A DNA stretch of 64,000 nucleotides from Dyadobacter sp. (GTDB lineage: Bacteria; Bacteroidota; Bacteroidia; Cytophagales; Spirosomataceae), in contig NZ_JAGIAS010000001.1 of the NCBI RefSeq assembly GCF_017744695.1, positions 186,001 to 250,000 on the forward strand, written 5' to 3'. The notes under the pieces are model-generated. The model made no database searches, was not told the DNA's origin, and saw nothing but the letters and a program-made list of their open reading frames with translations. Position numbers and translations under genes: made by a program. How positions within the stretch are numbered: position 1 is the stretch's first letter; each line of letters begins with the position of its first letter. Shown piece after piece: positions 38,101 to 45,841 of the stretch.

Positions 38101-39229
38101 CGCCCGATTTGCGGTCATACAGGTCCAGGCCATTCGCATTGGTACCGATCCAGAGATCGTTTCCATCTTCGTAAATCGAACGGACGTAGCTGCCCGACAG
38201 CGAATTTGCCTGTCCGGGCTCGTGCCGCATCGTATAAAAAAGCTTTTGATTCAGGTCACAATAGTTGAGCCCTCCGCCCGACGTCCCGACCCACAGGCAA
38301 TCGGAGCGGTCGATGTAGATACGAACGACCACCGTGGAATTCAAACTGCGCGGTGCCGATACCTCATCGATCTTCTGGATCAAATTCAGGTTACCATCCA
38401 GCCGGATCAATCCGGTGCGGGTGTTAATCCAGTAATCCGGGCCGTTCCCTGCCGCAATCCCGACAGAGGGCGTGCAGTCGACACAGGTGAATTGCTTTTT
38501 GACGAAAGGCAACTGCCCACCGCCGGTCAGGAACACCTGGTTACGGGACGCGATCAGTAAATTATTTCGTTTATCGAAAAAAATGCGTTTAAGACTGTCT
38601 GTCGGCAAACCGGCCACCGGTACTTTGACAAACCGTTGCCGGCCTTCGAGCCGCCACAATCCCCGGTCGCTGGCAAAGTGGAGCGTACCATTCCGGTCGG
38701 GCTCCATACTGAAAAAACGGACACCGGCAGGGATGGTCAGCGGCAGCTCTTCCAGGGAACTGCCGGAAATCCGGTACAACTTGATCTGATAATTGGTCAA
38801 GCCGTAGATCAGGTTGCCGGTCGGCTTGAAAAGCTTCCAGAAAACAGGATTTTTGGGGGCTTTCCTGATGGTATAATCCAAATACCGCTCGTTGGCGGGG
38901 TCAAAGCACTGCAATCCGTTTTCGGTACTAAGCCAGATCTTATCCTCGCCATCCGGGTAAAGCGCGATAATGCGGTTTTTGAATGCATTCTGGAGCGGGA
39001 CATTGGTGTTGTAAAACCGCTGCACCGAATAGCCGTCGTAGCGGTCCAGGCCGAAGTTGGTCCCGACCCAGATATATCCCTTCCGGTCCTGCGCAAGGTC
39101 ATTCACATCGGTATGCGACAAGCCTTCGTCGACCGTGAGGTAACTGAATTTATAAGGGAAACCCTGCCCCGAAACATAGCCGGAAACCACACATACAACC
39201 AGCAGCAGGGATATTAGCAGGCTCCTCAT
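35108..39229 (-). CDS. Hybrid two-component system sensor/regulator (HTCS)
   Basis: 1373 residues in one chain. Signal peptide (1-21), periplasmic two-component-regulator propeller repeats (about 25-660; for example DRKGYIWVGTNFGLDRYDG), a Y_Y_Y domain, one membrane helix (about 778-800), histidine kinase with His840 in NVSHEFRTPL and ATPase motifs (DTGIGIS, GSGVGLALV). Then comes a receiver with Asp1169 in LIISDVMMPG, and a C-terminal AraC-type HTH. HTCS proteins sense oligosaccharide in the periplasm and switch on SusCD loci. It is upstream of, and on the same strand as, the sigma/FecR/SusCD/GH89 genes. Confidence 0.97.
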   Translation of the reverse strand: MRSLLISLLLVVCVVSGYVSGQGFPYKFSYLTVDEGLSHTDVNDLAQDRKGYIWVGTNFGLDRYDGYSVQRFYNTNVPLQNAFKNRIIALYPDGEDKIWLSTENGLQCFDPANERYLDYTIRKAPKNPVFWKLFKPTGNLIYGLTNYQIKLYRISGSSLEELPLTIPAGVRFFSMEPDRNGTLHFASDRGLWRLEGRQRFVKVPVAGLPTDSLKRIFFDKRNNLLIASRNQVFLTGGGQLPFVKKQFTCVDCTPSVGIAAGNGPDYWINTRTGLIRLDGNLNLIQKIDEVSAPRSLNSTVVVRIYIDRSDCLWVGTSGGGLNYCDLNQKLFYTMRHEPGQANSLSGSYVRSIYEDGNDLWIGTNANGLDLYDRKSGARTNYNAVNSAVRLRNNNIAALTFDTAHNLWIGTESGIDILRPDKKTLWKPDGYQQFPAFGITTLVADYYGNMWYGNLDKLGVIWKDGTGKYQVREYAEGHFILAAKDKPELFVATRQGVKRMTVDAQGRVLRTISYRATSQPHSLSSDYSAVIGRQNDSTYWIGTIGGGLHRLTLRERDRSTRIEHFGENHGIFNDVEGIEIDGDNIWLGGNGLLCLNSKTGKLIRYYKNDGLQGNSFKIRSSFKAADGKMYFGGINGLNYFYPQQIRSNTVAAQPVFTGILINNRRPKIGESGDMDNVVSQAIGYGENVELNYLQNNFIVSFSAMHFANPLKCRYRYKLVGFDNDWNYTDGNNPRAGYSNLSYGNYQLVLEATNNDGIWSKRRAEISINISPPWWKTDLAKALYALLAISALVGIYFYQARWHRLKREIEVRGVAEQKREEIHRQREEFYQQQLMFFTNVSHEFRTPLSLILGPLESLISQNSDATLGHSYQLMHRNAKRLINLISELMNFKKVSDSLIKLQVRPLAISEFCRQLAAEFDGVAASKHISLHLIDHTRKNAYWPLMGLFDAQILEKILLNLLNNSFKYTQDGGAITFEIFTDINQFKRSFETGFELLHEGHRARRYLYFRVADTGIGISADTITRIFDRYYRISSDHLGSGVGLALVKSLTHLHKGDIYVYSERYQGTEIIIGIPLGEENWAEAERAPSSFEPEVRLEPTDHSILAPITDTVSGRQEGVQSGKRILLVDDNAELRIFLKQRFEQQYFIYEAADGETAMKLAAEKMPDLIISDVMMPGISGIELCRQIKESFETSHIPFIILSAKDALTSKIEGMESGADFYFSKPLSIDLLMLTVNNVFEQREKLRKKFTNNYLSEASELVHSEKDKEFFQALLKLIEDHMEDPNLDVDFLCRHLYTSRTKLYQKIKSITDQSVGDFVRTIRLKKAIQIMTHEDIPLNKVVDRVGLQSSSNFSRVFKKEYGKSPLQFMQALKRNQL

Positions 39230-39463
39230 CAGATTTTATACAACCACATATTTGCAGAATACCATATTCAGGCAAAATTCAGCCTTAAACTGGATTTGCG
39301 CAACCATTTGGCCGATCGTTTTTTGAAGAAATGCACAATTTGTCAAGAAATGTGTATGATGTGGCAATGATTGTACCCTCCCGAAAATGGTTATTTGCGA
39401 CGCATTTGTTTTGACCAAATTAATCGCCAAATCATTACATAACAGCACTCGGATCCACAAACC

Positions 39464-39874
39464 ATGAACACCTTCTCCATTGTTCCGATACTGGGAAAAA
39501 CCCCGCTCGGGCACGCTAAAATCAATTCTCAAAAACCCTTAACCAGTCTTTTATTCAAACGGCTTTACCTGTCTATCCGGCAGCAGTCCCCCTGGAAAGG
39601 CACGCTCGTGATGGACCTCACCAATAATCCCAATTCAAAGGACAGCAAAACCCAGGACGATTTCAGGACATACCTGGCCGCCAAGGAATCACTGTCCGAA
39701 ATGCAGATTACCCACAAGCAGGCCTTTGCCCAACTCTACGCCCGGTGGCTGTCCGAGCTTGGCCGCCAACCCGACCGCCTGCGCATTATCTACGACAAGG
39801 ATCAGGGATATATTGAATATGAGGTCAAGCTTGTCATGCAGGGAAAAGAAAAAGTCGTCATCCAGATTCAATAG
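39464..39874 (+). CDS. Small hypothetical protein
   Basis: 136 residues from the ATG at 39464, or 87 from the ATG at 39611 (MDLTNNPNSKD). The C-terminal part is hydrophilic and well structured in composition (AQLYARWLSELGRQPDRLRIIYDKDQGYIEYEVKLVMQGKEKVVIQI), suggesting a short helix followed by two beta-strands. The N-terminal 49 residues look less protein-like, so the shorter form may be the true product. No motif is known to me. It is a single-gene unit ended by a strong hairpin and divergent from the HTCS gene. Confidence 0.6.
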   Translation: MNTFSIVPILGKTPLGHAKINSQKPLTSLLFKRLYLSIRQQSPWKGTLVMDLTNNPNSKDSKTQDDFRTYLAAKESLSEMQITHKQAFAQLYARWLSELGRQPDRLRIIYDKDQGYIEYEVKLVMQGKEKVVIQIQ

Positions 39875-39885
39875 CACAATATGTG

Positions 39886-39926
39886 AGACCCTGCCCAACG
39901 CGCCGCGCGGGCATTGGGCAGGGTCT
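39886..39926 (+). terminator. Rho-independent terminator-like hairpin
   Basis: 13-base perfect stem, AGACCCTGCCCAA (39886-39898) and its complement at 39914-39926, with a 15-base GC-rich loop, starting 12 bases after the hypothetical gene's stop. The T-tract is short (TCTTCT). Strong stem, moderate terminator. Confidence 0.75.
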
Positions 39927-40066
39927 TCTAACCGATACAATTACCGCTTAATAACCAACTGACTACAAGAACATTAAAAGACGACAGGTTATTACTTAGT
40001 CTGATTTGATCAGCTCTCATGATCAAACCGGTATTCTACCTCATCATCCAAACCTGTCAGTCAACC

Positions 40067-40633
40067 ATGTCCTACTTCATCTATCCCGAGCGCGGCATTT
40101 ATCACCTGCCCAGAAAAAACATCCTGGTATTAAGCTGCATCGATCTGAGGCTAACCGACAATTTGCTGGAATTCCTTCATTTTGACAACCTCACCAACCG
40201 CTATGATCACTTTGCCCTGGCCGGGACGTCGTTAATGACGCAGGCAGACAACCCCGAACTCGCGGTGCTGCTGGATCACGCCAAGCTTGAAAGCGGAATC
40301 AAAAGCTACAAAAAATGGAATGAAGTATGGCGTGACCATGTGCGGATTGCGATCGCGTTGCACGATATCAAGGATGTCTACATCATCGAACACGAAGATT
40401 GCGGCGCTTACCAAAACTTTCTGACGAAGGAGGCACTTTCGGCTGGCGAGCACAGTTGCCATGTCAAATTTTCAACAGCGCTCGCCAAGCAAATCCATCA
40501 ATTCAGGGTAGACGACCACACAATCGTAACCCTGAATGTCCACTGTTTTCTCCTGGATTTGCGTGGAAATATAGAACACCTTTACTCGATACACGACAAA
40601 GCGCTTCCTCGCCTGCCGGCCAGGAAAAAATGA
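40067..40633 (+). CDS. Beta-carbonic-anhydrase-like protein
   Basis: 188 residues from the ATG at 40067 (MSYFIYPERG); an ATG at 40019 adds 16 residues. Zinc-site motifs of beta-carbonic anhydrase are visible: Cys24-x-Asp26-x-Arg28 in SCIDLRL, and His109-x-x-Cys112 in EHEDCGAY. The usual RNAG block appears only as ALAGTSL, and the HxxC motif lacks the preceding Gly, so the protein is a divergent member. Activity is likely but not certain. It stands alone and faces the HEEFH protein gene. Confidence 0.8.
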   Translation: MSYFIYPERGIYHLPRKNILVLSCIDLRLTDNLLEFLHFDNLTNRYDHFALAGTSLMTQADNPELAVLLDHAKLESGIKSYKKWNEVWRDHVRIAIALHDIKDVYIIEHEDCGAYQNFLTKEALSAGEHSCHVKFSTALAKQIHQFRVDDHTIVTLNVHCFLLDLRGNIEHLYSIHDKALPRLPARKK

Positions 40634-40648
40634 CAATACGAGCCAGGC

Positions 40649-40675
40649 CGACGTATACCATTCCTGGTTACGTCG
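40649..40675. terminator. Weak convergent hairpin
   Basis: CGACGTATACC (40649-40659) pairs with GGTTACGTCG (40666-40675) with one bulged base and a 6-base loop, between two convergent genes. There is no T-tract, so terminator function is doubtful. Confidence 0.3.
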
Positions 40676-40679
40676 ACTT

Positions 40680-42023
40680 CTAATGCACTTCCACACGCAT
40701 CCCGAATTGTGCTGACAAGTTAGCCCCCAGGTAAGGGCTCCCCATCTCCCATCCTTTTGTTTTGCCATTGAGCGAAACATAGGCCGAAAATCCCTTGCTG
40801 ATCGCACGGAAAAGCCTTGCGTGAACTGCACCACCGGTATAATGCTCCTCTTTTAAAAACGCCTCGGGCTGCTGCCAGCCTTGCAGTGTGAGGTCTCCAT
40901 ACCACTTGTCGATGAAACGGTGGTTAGCCACACCCAATTCAATGCCGTAATACCCGTGGTCGCGGTTGTTGTAGCGATGCGCGCCGAACAGCAGGTCGCG
41001 GGCGCCTACCTGCACAGGTACGATCAGCGAAATGCTGTTACCGAAATGGGTGGGCGCATACTGCGTAAAGAAGTTGAACGCAATGCCACGGCCCAACCGG
41101 ATCCTGTTGACCATGAATATCGCAGGATTGAGGTAGTTGAGCAGCGACAGCTTTTTTTGCCGGAGCAAAAAGTGCTGGGCCTCTTTGCTCAGCTCCGAAA
41201 ATCCGACCCGCCGGTTGACCCCTTCCCCGCCTTTGAACTTTGTTCGCTCGGTAAATGCGGTTTCCGGGTTAAACATATCATAAGCCCAGGCAGTCAGGTC
41301 TGCGCCGGCAAAGTCACGTTCTGTTTCCAGCGGATTTTCAAAAGTGGGTGACCACACTTTGGCCGAATCGCTCTCGGGACTGGTCGAAAACCGGAAATAA
41401 TTATGTACATACCAGGCATTGTAAAGTACCAATGCACCTTTGGGCAAGGTCCGCTTCTTGTAGAAATCATCAACTGAAATGCGCTTGTTCAGCAGGACTT
41501 CCGATTGTACGCCGGCCGTGTACGCGTATAGCAACGCATTCGGGTTGCTTTGTTTCAAATTGGACAGCGCGGCGTCGGTGATGCCGTAAACCGTCCCGTC
41601 CCACCGGTTTGGGAACCAGTTACCGTTTTTGGAGGCGATCCCGTTGACCCCGAGCACGGTCCTATGGAACTCTTCATGTGCCCACTCGCCAAGCGGAATG
41701 GGCAGCTCGCTCGCAAAACGCGAAAAGCCCAGTGTCATGCCGTATTTGAGGATACCGTTCCAGATCTTTCTTCCAGGCGATTTCGGACGCACCAATGTAT
41801 TGCCCAGCGCGTCGATCCCCCAAAACGAAAGCTCATACATACCCCGGGCATATTCGAGGGACTGGTCCATCGACACATAGTGCTGCGGGAGATCGGTGAT
41901 TTGCGGATAATCCACGAGCGGGACGGTAATCCTGAGCTTGTACTGCAAGGTGTCCTGCGCCTGCGCGGACAAATGCGCGGCCAGCAGCGTCAGCGACGCC
42001 GCCATTAAAACTTTGATTTTCAT
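40680..42023 (-). CDS. Secreted protein with HExxH motif, unknown function
   Basis: 447 residues with a signal peptide (MKIKVLMAASLTLLAAHLSAQAQ). After EWA comes HEEFHRTVLG, an HExxH zinc-metalloprotease-type motif at residues 116-120. I find no clear third zinc ligand. The C-terminal third (FNFFTQYAPTHFGNSISLIVPVQ ... GFSAYVSLNGKTKGWEMGSPYLGANLSAQFGMRVEV) has alternating patterns like an outer-membrane beta-barrel or a lipocalin-type sheet. It could be a membrane-associated peptidase or a barrel with a chance motif. It is coded 30 bases after the second S41 protease gene, on the same strand. Confidence 0.8.
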   Translation of the reverse strand: MKIKVLMAASLTLLAAHLSAQAQDTLQYKLRITVPLVDYPQITDLPQHYVSMDQSLEYARGMYELSFWGIDALGNTLVRPKSPGRKIWNGILKYGMTLGFSRFASELPIPLGEWAHEEFHRTVLGVNGIASKNGNWFPNRWDGTVYGITDAALSNLKQSNPNALLYAYTAGVQSEVLLNKRISVDDFYKKRTLPKGALVLYNAWYVHNYFRFSTSPESDSAKVWSPTFENPLETERDFAGADLTAWAYDMFNPETAFTERTKFKGGEGVNRRVGFSELSKEAQHFLLRQKKLSLLNYLNPAIFMVNRIRLGRGIAFNFFTQYAPTHFGNSISLIVPVQVGARDLLFGAHRYNNRDHGYYGIELGVANHRFIDKWYGDLTLQGWQQPEAFLKEEHYTGGAVHARLFRAISKGFSAYVSLNGKTKGWEMGSPYLGANLSAQFGMRVEVH

Positions 42024-42053
42024 GGCTGATTTATGGTGATTGGATTTAAAAAT

Positions 42054-43481
42054 TCATTCGGCAGGCAATGCGTCGGCCGGGTCGCGGCCCGAGAGCAGGT
42101 CCTGGCGCGACGGTCTGACGACGATATCGGGCATAACACCGCGGGAAACTCCGGATTCAGGTTTGACAGCCATGTAGTAGCCGGCCAGCGGGATGCCCAG
42201 GTCGAGCCCGGTAGCAGGGAGTTTGTAAATCGCGAATGTGCCGCTGTTGTCGCCCTGGTAGGCCCCGCCCGATTCTTCGCCCATGAAGATTCCCCGGTTT
42301 TCGCTTCGGGCGACGGCCAGGAATTCCGAGGTAACAGAATAGCTCAGTCCGTCCATCAGAAATACAACATTTCCGGTGTACGCCTGCCGGTGCGGCCTAT
42401 GCATACCCAGGTTCTGGTGTTTTTTGAATAACAGCCTACCCTGAGCATCTTTCCTGATAAACCACCTGGCCAACCCGATGAACCGCGGCAGGTATACGTT
42501 ACCCCGATTGGGGACGTCCTTTTTGCGCTTTACCTTCACTTCAATGCGGTCGTAATACCGGAAATCGCTTCGCGCTATGTGTGCGTAAAGGTGTTTTCCC
42601 AATGCATCATTCCCCCCTTCATTACCCCTGAGGTCGATGATCAGCCGCTGCACTTTCCGGCTGCGTATCTGCGTAAAGGCCGAGTCGAGAAACCGCCGGA
42701 AATACTTGTCACCCTGTGGGGGGTAAAACGTCGCAACCCGCAGTCGGGCCACGGTATCTGAAGGAAAACTGAGGTGATTATGAGCGGCCAGATAAGTGGT
42801 GTTCTGATTCAGCAGCTGCCACGTGTCCGCACTAATGCCGTTCATTTCCACGGTCGTATGGTCTCCCTGCTCATCGGCCAGTACTATTTCAAACGGCCCG
42901 TTGCCCGACTGAACGAAGTCGGCATACCAGGCGCTGAAATATTGCGCTATCTGTGCATTGGCGGATGTTCGTACATGCGCGTCGACAAACAGCTGCGACC
43001 GCAATGCATTCAGCACCGAATCGATCGGCTGCCCGTTAATGCGCTTCACGTATTTCCCTACGGCCTCCGGGTGCCCCGAATGCGTCACCAGCAACTGCCT
43101 CCCGTTATCAAATCGCACGATCAGGGGAATCAGGTTATCCGTGAAAAAGTAAAAAGGGAACCCTTTCATGGGCGGGAAAAACTTGGTGTGCCCGCACCGG
43201 ATTTTCGTTAATACCGGGTTCACCATCCTGAAAAAGGAAATGAAGGAAGTCGAGTCGCTACCGCGTATCACATTTCTCACCGAATCGAGCGCATGCAGGA
43301 ATTCTTCACGCGGCCCGAAACGTCCGAAACCGGGGTGAAGGGTTACCACGGCAGAGCGGGCCATGTCCATATCCGAAAGCAATGCGGAGGAAGAAATTTT
43401 TTTGTCGGACAAAGATTGTGCACCGGTTGCTAAGTATATAGCCAGTTGCAGGAGGGCGGTAAGTAGTGTACGAAGTTTCAT
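42054..43481 (-). CDS. Secreted S41 family serine protease (second copy)
   Basis: 475 residues from the ATG at 43481, with signal peptide MKLRTLLTALLQLAIYLATGAQS. The open frame extends 21 codons further without a good start. S41 core: IIDLRGNEGGNDALG, nucleophile motif GLSYSVTSEF with Ser382, and FMGEESGGAYQGDNSG. It shares the domain order of the protein at 12263-13651 but is clearly different in sequence. Its neighbour downstream is the secreted HEEFH protein, so two exported putative peptidases are probably co-transcribed. Confidence 0.9.
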   Translation of the reverse strand: MKLRTLLTALLQLAIYLATGAQSLSDKKISSSALLSDMDMARSAVVTLHPGFGRFGPREEFLHALDSVRNVIRGSDSTSFISFFRMVNPVLTKIRCGHTKFFPPMKGFPFYFFTDNLIPLIVRFDNGRQLLVTHSGHPEAVGKYVKRINGQPIDSVLNALRSQLFVDAHVRTSANAQIAQYFSAWYADFVQSGNGPFEIVLADEQGDHTTVEMNGISADTWQLLNQNTTYLAAHNHLSFPSDTVARLRVATFYPPQGDKYFRRFLDSAFTQIRSRKVQRLIIDLRGNEGGNDALGKHLYAHIARSDFRYYDRIEVKVKRKKDVPNRGNVYLPRFIGLARWFIRKDAQGRLLFKKHQNLGMHRPHRQAYTGNVVFLMDGLSYSVTSEFLAVARSENRGIFMGEESGGAYQGDNSGTFAIYKLPATGLDLGIPLAGYYMAVKPESGVSRGVMPDIVVRPSRQDLLSGRDPADALPAE

Positions 43482-43585
43482 CTTGAAATTTTCCGCAATT
43501 TTGGTCAATAACGAGCCGGGTGTCGTCTTTCCCGACAAGTTCATACCTCTTTGGTGTACCTGTTTAGCACATTCATCTTCCTGTT

Positions 43586-44725
43586 TTGATCACAGCAATA
43601 CTCCTTTCGGGCATTATTCAAGGCGGCTTTCTGGCGATGATGCTGCTGCGAAAACCATCCAACCAGGTCCCTAACCGGATTCTCGCCACGCTCATTTTGG
43701 TAGTCATGAGCCACCTTTTTCTGATCTGCCTGGATGTTAAAGATATGTTTCTTCTGTATCCGCATTGCAGCAGGCTGTCGTGGCTGTTACCGCTTTTATA
43801 CGGGCCGCTGATCCTGCTGCTGACCCAAAGCATTACCGACCCCGATTTCAGGATGCATCGGCGGCAATGGCTGTCGCTTTTACCTTTTGCGATCTACTTC
43901 TTCATTTTGCTCCCCTATTTCTCCTTACCAACGGCCGACAAGCTGGCCTACCTTTCCGACTCCCGTTTAGTCGCGCAACAGGATTTTGGCTGGATGAACA
44001 CGCTTACCAACTATCTTCATGTAGGTTTCGTGGGGAGTTCATTGCTCACATTTTACCGCAACCTGCGCAAACGCTCCCAGCACTTTTCGAACAGCGACCT
44101 CATCGACGTCCATTGGCTCAAAGAATTCCTTTGGATCGTGCTATCGGTCATGCTCTTTTCAGTGGCTACCTTTTACGCCCGGAAATACCGGGTAGCGTAT
44201 CTTGGCAGCATTTACCCGGCGCATTTCCTGCTCGTAGTGGTGCTCATCTACTGGATCGCATTCAAGCTTCTTCATGAAAAGGCCGCATTAACGCCTTCAC
44301 CCGCTACTGCGCCCGCGCAGGAGGCTGAACCCGCCCCAAAGTATGCCAAAAGCAGCCTATCTGATGTGCTCAGCGACGACATTGCACAGCGCGTCACCAC
44401 CCTGATGCATTCCGAAAAGCCTTACCTGGACAATAATCTAACGCTCGTCGAGCTCGCTGCACGCCTGGACATCCCGCGACATCAGCTATCGCAGGTAATT
44501 AATACAGCATTTGGCGTAAATTTTTTCGAATTTGTCAATCAATACCGGTTGCAGGAATTCAAGGTCCAGGCACTCGATCCGTCCAACCAGCATTTATCCC
44601 TGCTGGGTATTGCATTGGAATGCGGTTTCAATTCGAAGGCAACATTTAACCAGGCATTCAAAAAGCTGGAAGGAACCACGCCGTCCGATTTTGTGAAAAA
44701 GAACCGGGAAGGTGTATTGAAATAA
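43586..44725 (+). CDS. Membrane-bound AraC-type regulator with seven-helix sensor, TTG start
   Basis: 379 residues: about seven hydrophobic segments (1-245), a Pro/Ala-rich linker, and an AraC HTH (about 275-375: LTLVELAARLDIPRHQLSQVINTAFGVNFFEFVNQYRLQEFK ... ALECGFNSKATFNQAFKKLEGTTPSDF). There is no ATG at the 5' end: an in-frame TAG at 43565 precedes the TTG at 43586, and the first ATG falls within the first helix, so TTG (or ATT at 43571) is the likely start. It is divergent from the S41 protease gene and followed after 15 bases by a Crp/Fnr gene. Confidence 0.9.
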   Translation: MITAILLSGIIQGGFLAMMLLRKPSNQVPNRILATLILVVMSHLFLICLDVKDMFLLYPHCSRLSWLLPLLYGPLILLLTQSITDPDFRMHRRQWLSLLPFAIYFFILLPYFSLPTADKLAYLSDSRLVAQQDFGWMNTLTNYLHVGFVGSSLLTFYRNLRKRSQHFSNSDLIDVHWLKEFLWIVLSVMLFSVATFYARKYRVAYLGSIYPAHFLLVVVLIYWIAFKLLHEKAALTPSPATAPAQEAEPAPKYAKSSLSDVLSDDIAQRVTTLMHSEKPYLDNNLTLVELAARLDIPRHQLSQVINTAFGVNFFEFVNQYRLQEFKVQALDPSNQHLSLLGIALECGFNSKATFNQAFKKLEGTTPSDFVKKNREGVLK

Positions 44726-44740
44726 TCATTCAGAGATAGC

Positions 44741-45355
44741 ATGGCATCACAGCTCATTCTTCAGAACCTGGCCGAATCCATCGAGCTTGATCCGGCCGAA
44801 AAAGATTTTTTCCTCTCGCTGTTGCAAACCCAAAAGCTCCGGAGAAAAGAATATCTCCTGCAAGCCGGCGAGGTGTGCAGGTACCAGTCATTTGTCGTCT
44901 CCGGCTGTTTGAAGGTTTCCTATCTGGATCCGGCCGGCTCGGAACACGTAGTGAAATTTGCACCCGAAAACTGGTGGGCATTCGACCTTGAGAGCTTTGC
45001 CGTCCAGTCAGGCGCATTTTACGCCATCCAGGCAATCGAGGATACCGAGGTGCAGAAAATCAGTCGGGCGAATATGGACCTCTTGCTGGACCGTGTTCCC
45101 AAGTTTGAGAAATTCAACCGGCTCATGTACCAGACTGCCTATATCGCTTTACAGCGCCGGCTCACCCAGAACCTTGCCAGCAAGGCCGACGAACGTTACC
45201 AGCAATTTCAATTGAAATACCCCGGCTTGCAAAATCGGATAGCCCAGAAAGATATAGCCTCTTACCTCGGCGTTACTCCCGAATTCCTCAGTTCGATGCG
45301 CCGCCGCGACATGCGCATGCATTTTCCGGACAAGTCAATTCTTAATCTACATTAA
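44741..45355 (+). CDS. Crp/Fnr family transcriptional regulator
   Basis: 204 residues: cyclic-nucleotide-binding-like beta-roll (about 20-110, LLQAGEVCRYQSFVVSGCLKVSYLDPAGSEHVVKFAPENWW) and a C-terminal region with IAQKDIASYLGVTPEFLSSMRRR, a short HTH. No Fe-S cysteine set as in Fnr is present, and the cAMP pocket is not conserved. Regulators of this type in Bacteroidota are poorly studied. It is followed by a DoxX gene 51 bases downstream, its likely target. Confidence 0.9.
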   Translation: MASQLILQNLAESIELDPAEKDFFLSLLQTQKLRRKEYLLQAGEVCRYQSFVVSGCLKVSYLDPAGSEHVVKFAPENWWAFDLESFAVQSGAFYAIQAIEDTEVQKISRANMDLLLDRVPKFEKFNRLMYQTAYIALQRRLTQNLASKADERYQQFQLKYPGLQNRIAQKDIASYLGVTPEFLSSMRRRDMRMHFPDKSILNLH

Positions 45356-45406
45356 GAGTTTACGCTTTTTTCGGGCCTTGCTTTGTGAAACTAAATTCAA
45401 CAATTA

Positions 45407-45841
45407 ATGGATCAAAGCATTGCTTACACAAACACCGACTGGTCGGGCTTTTTACTACGCCTGACCATCGCACTGGTCATGCTCCCGCACGGCGCTCAGA
45501 AAATGCTGGGAATTTTTGGCGGATACGGCTTTAAGGCCACGATGAATTTCTTTACGGAGTCTATGAAACTCCCCTGGCCCATCGCATTTCTGGTCATTAT
45601 CATCGAGTTTGTCGGACCGATAAGCCTTTTCCTCGGGTTCGGCACCCGGCTCTGGGCGACGGCCCTCGCGATCGTGATGATCGGAGCCGTGTGGACGACC
45701 AGCGGCCGATACGGCTTCTTTATGAACTGGTATGGAAACCAGGCCGGCGAAGGTTTTGAATACCATTTGCTGGTCATCGGCCTCTGCCTGTCCTTGTTAA
45801 TTTCCGGCGGCGGCCAGTATTCAATCGATCGCCTATTCTGA
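45407..45841 (+). CDS. DoxX family membrane protein
   Basis: 144 residues with four hydrophobic helices. The DoxX opening FLLRLTIALVMLPHGAQKMLG and the conserved central block PWPIAFLVIIIEFVGPISLFLGFGTRLWA are clear. Family members are inner-membrane proteins linked to thiol and oxidative-stress control or quinone-type reactions; exact activity is unsettled. It is downstream of a Crp/Fnr regulator. Its last nine bases overlap the convergent epoxide-hydrolase-like gene. Confidence 0.93.
   Translation: MDQSIAYTNTDWSGFLLRLTIALVMLPHGAQKMLGIFGGYGFKATMNFFTESMKLPWPIAFLVIIIEFVGPISLFLGFGTRLWATALAIVMIGAVWTTSGRYGFFMNWYGNQAGEGFEYHLLVIGLCLSLLISGGGQYSIDRLF

Noticed and set aside
40680-42023. Calling the HEEFH protein a metalloprotease
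   Set aside because: Only HExxH is seen and no third ligand was found, so it was left as unknown function.
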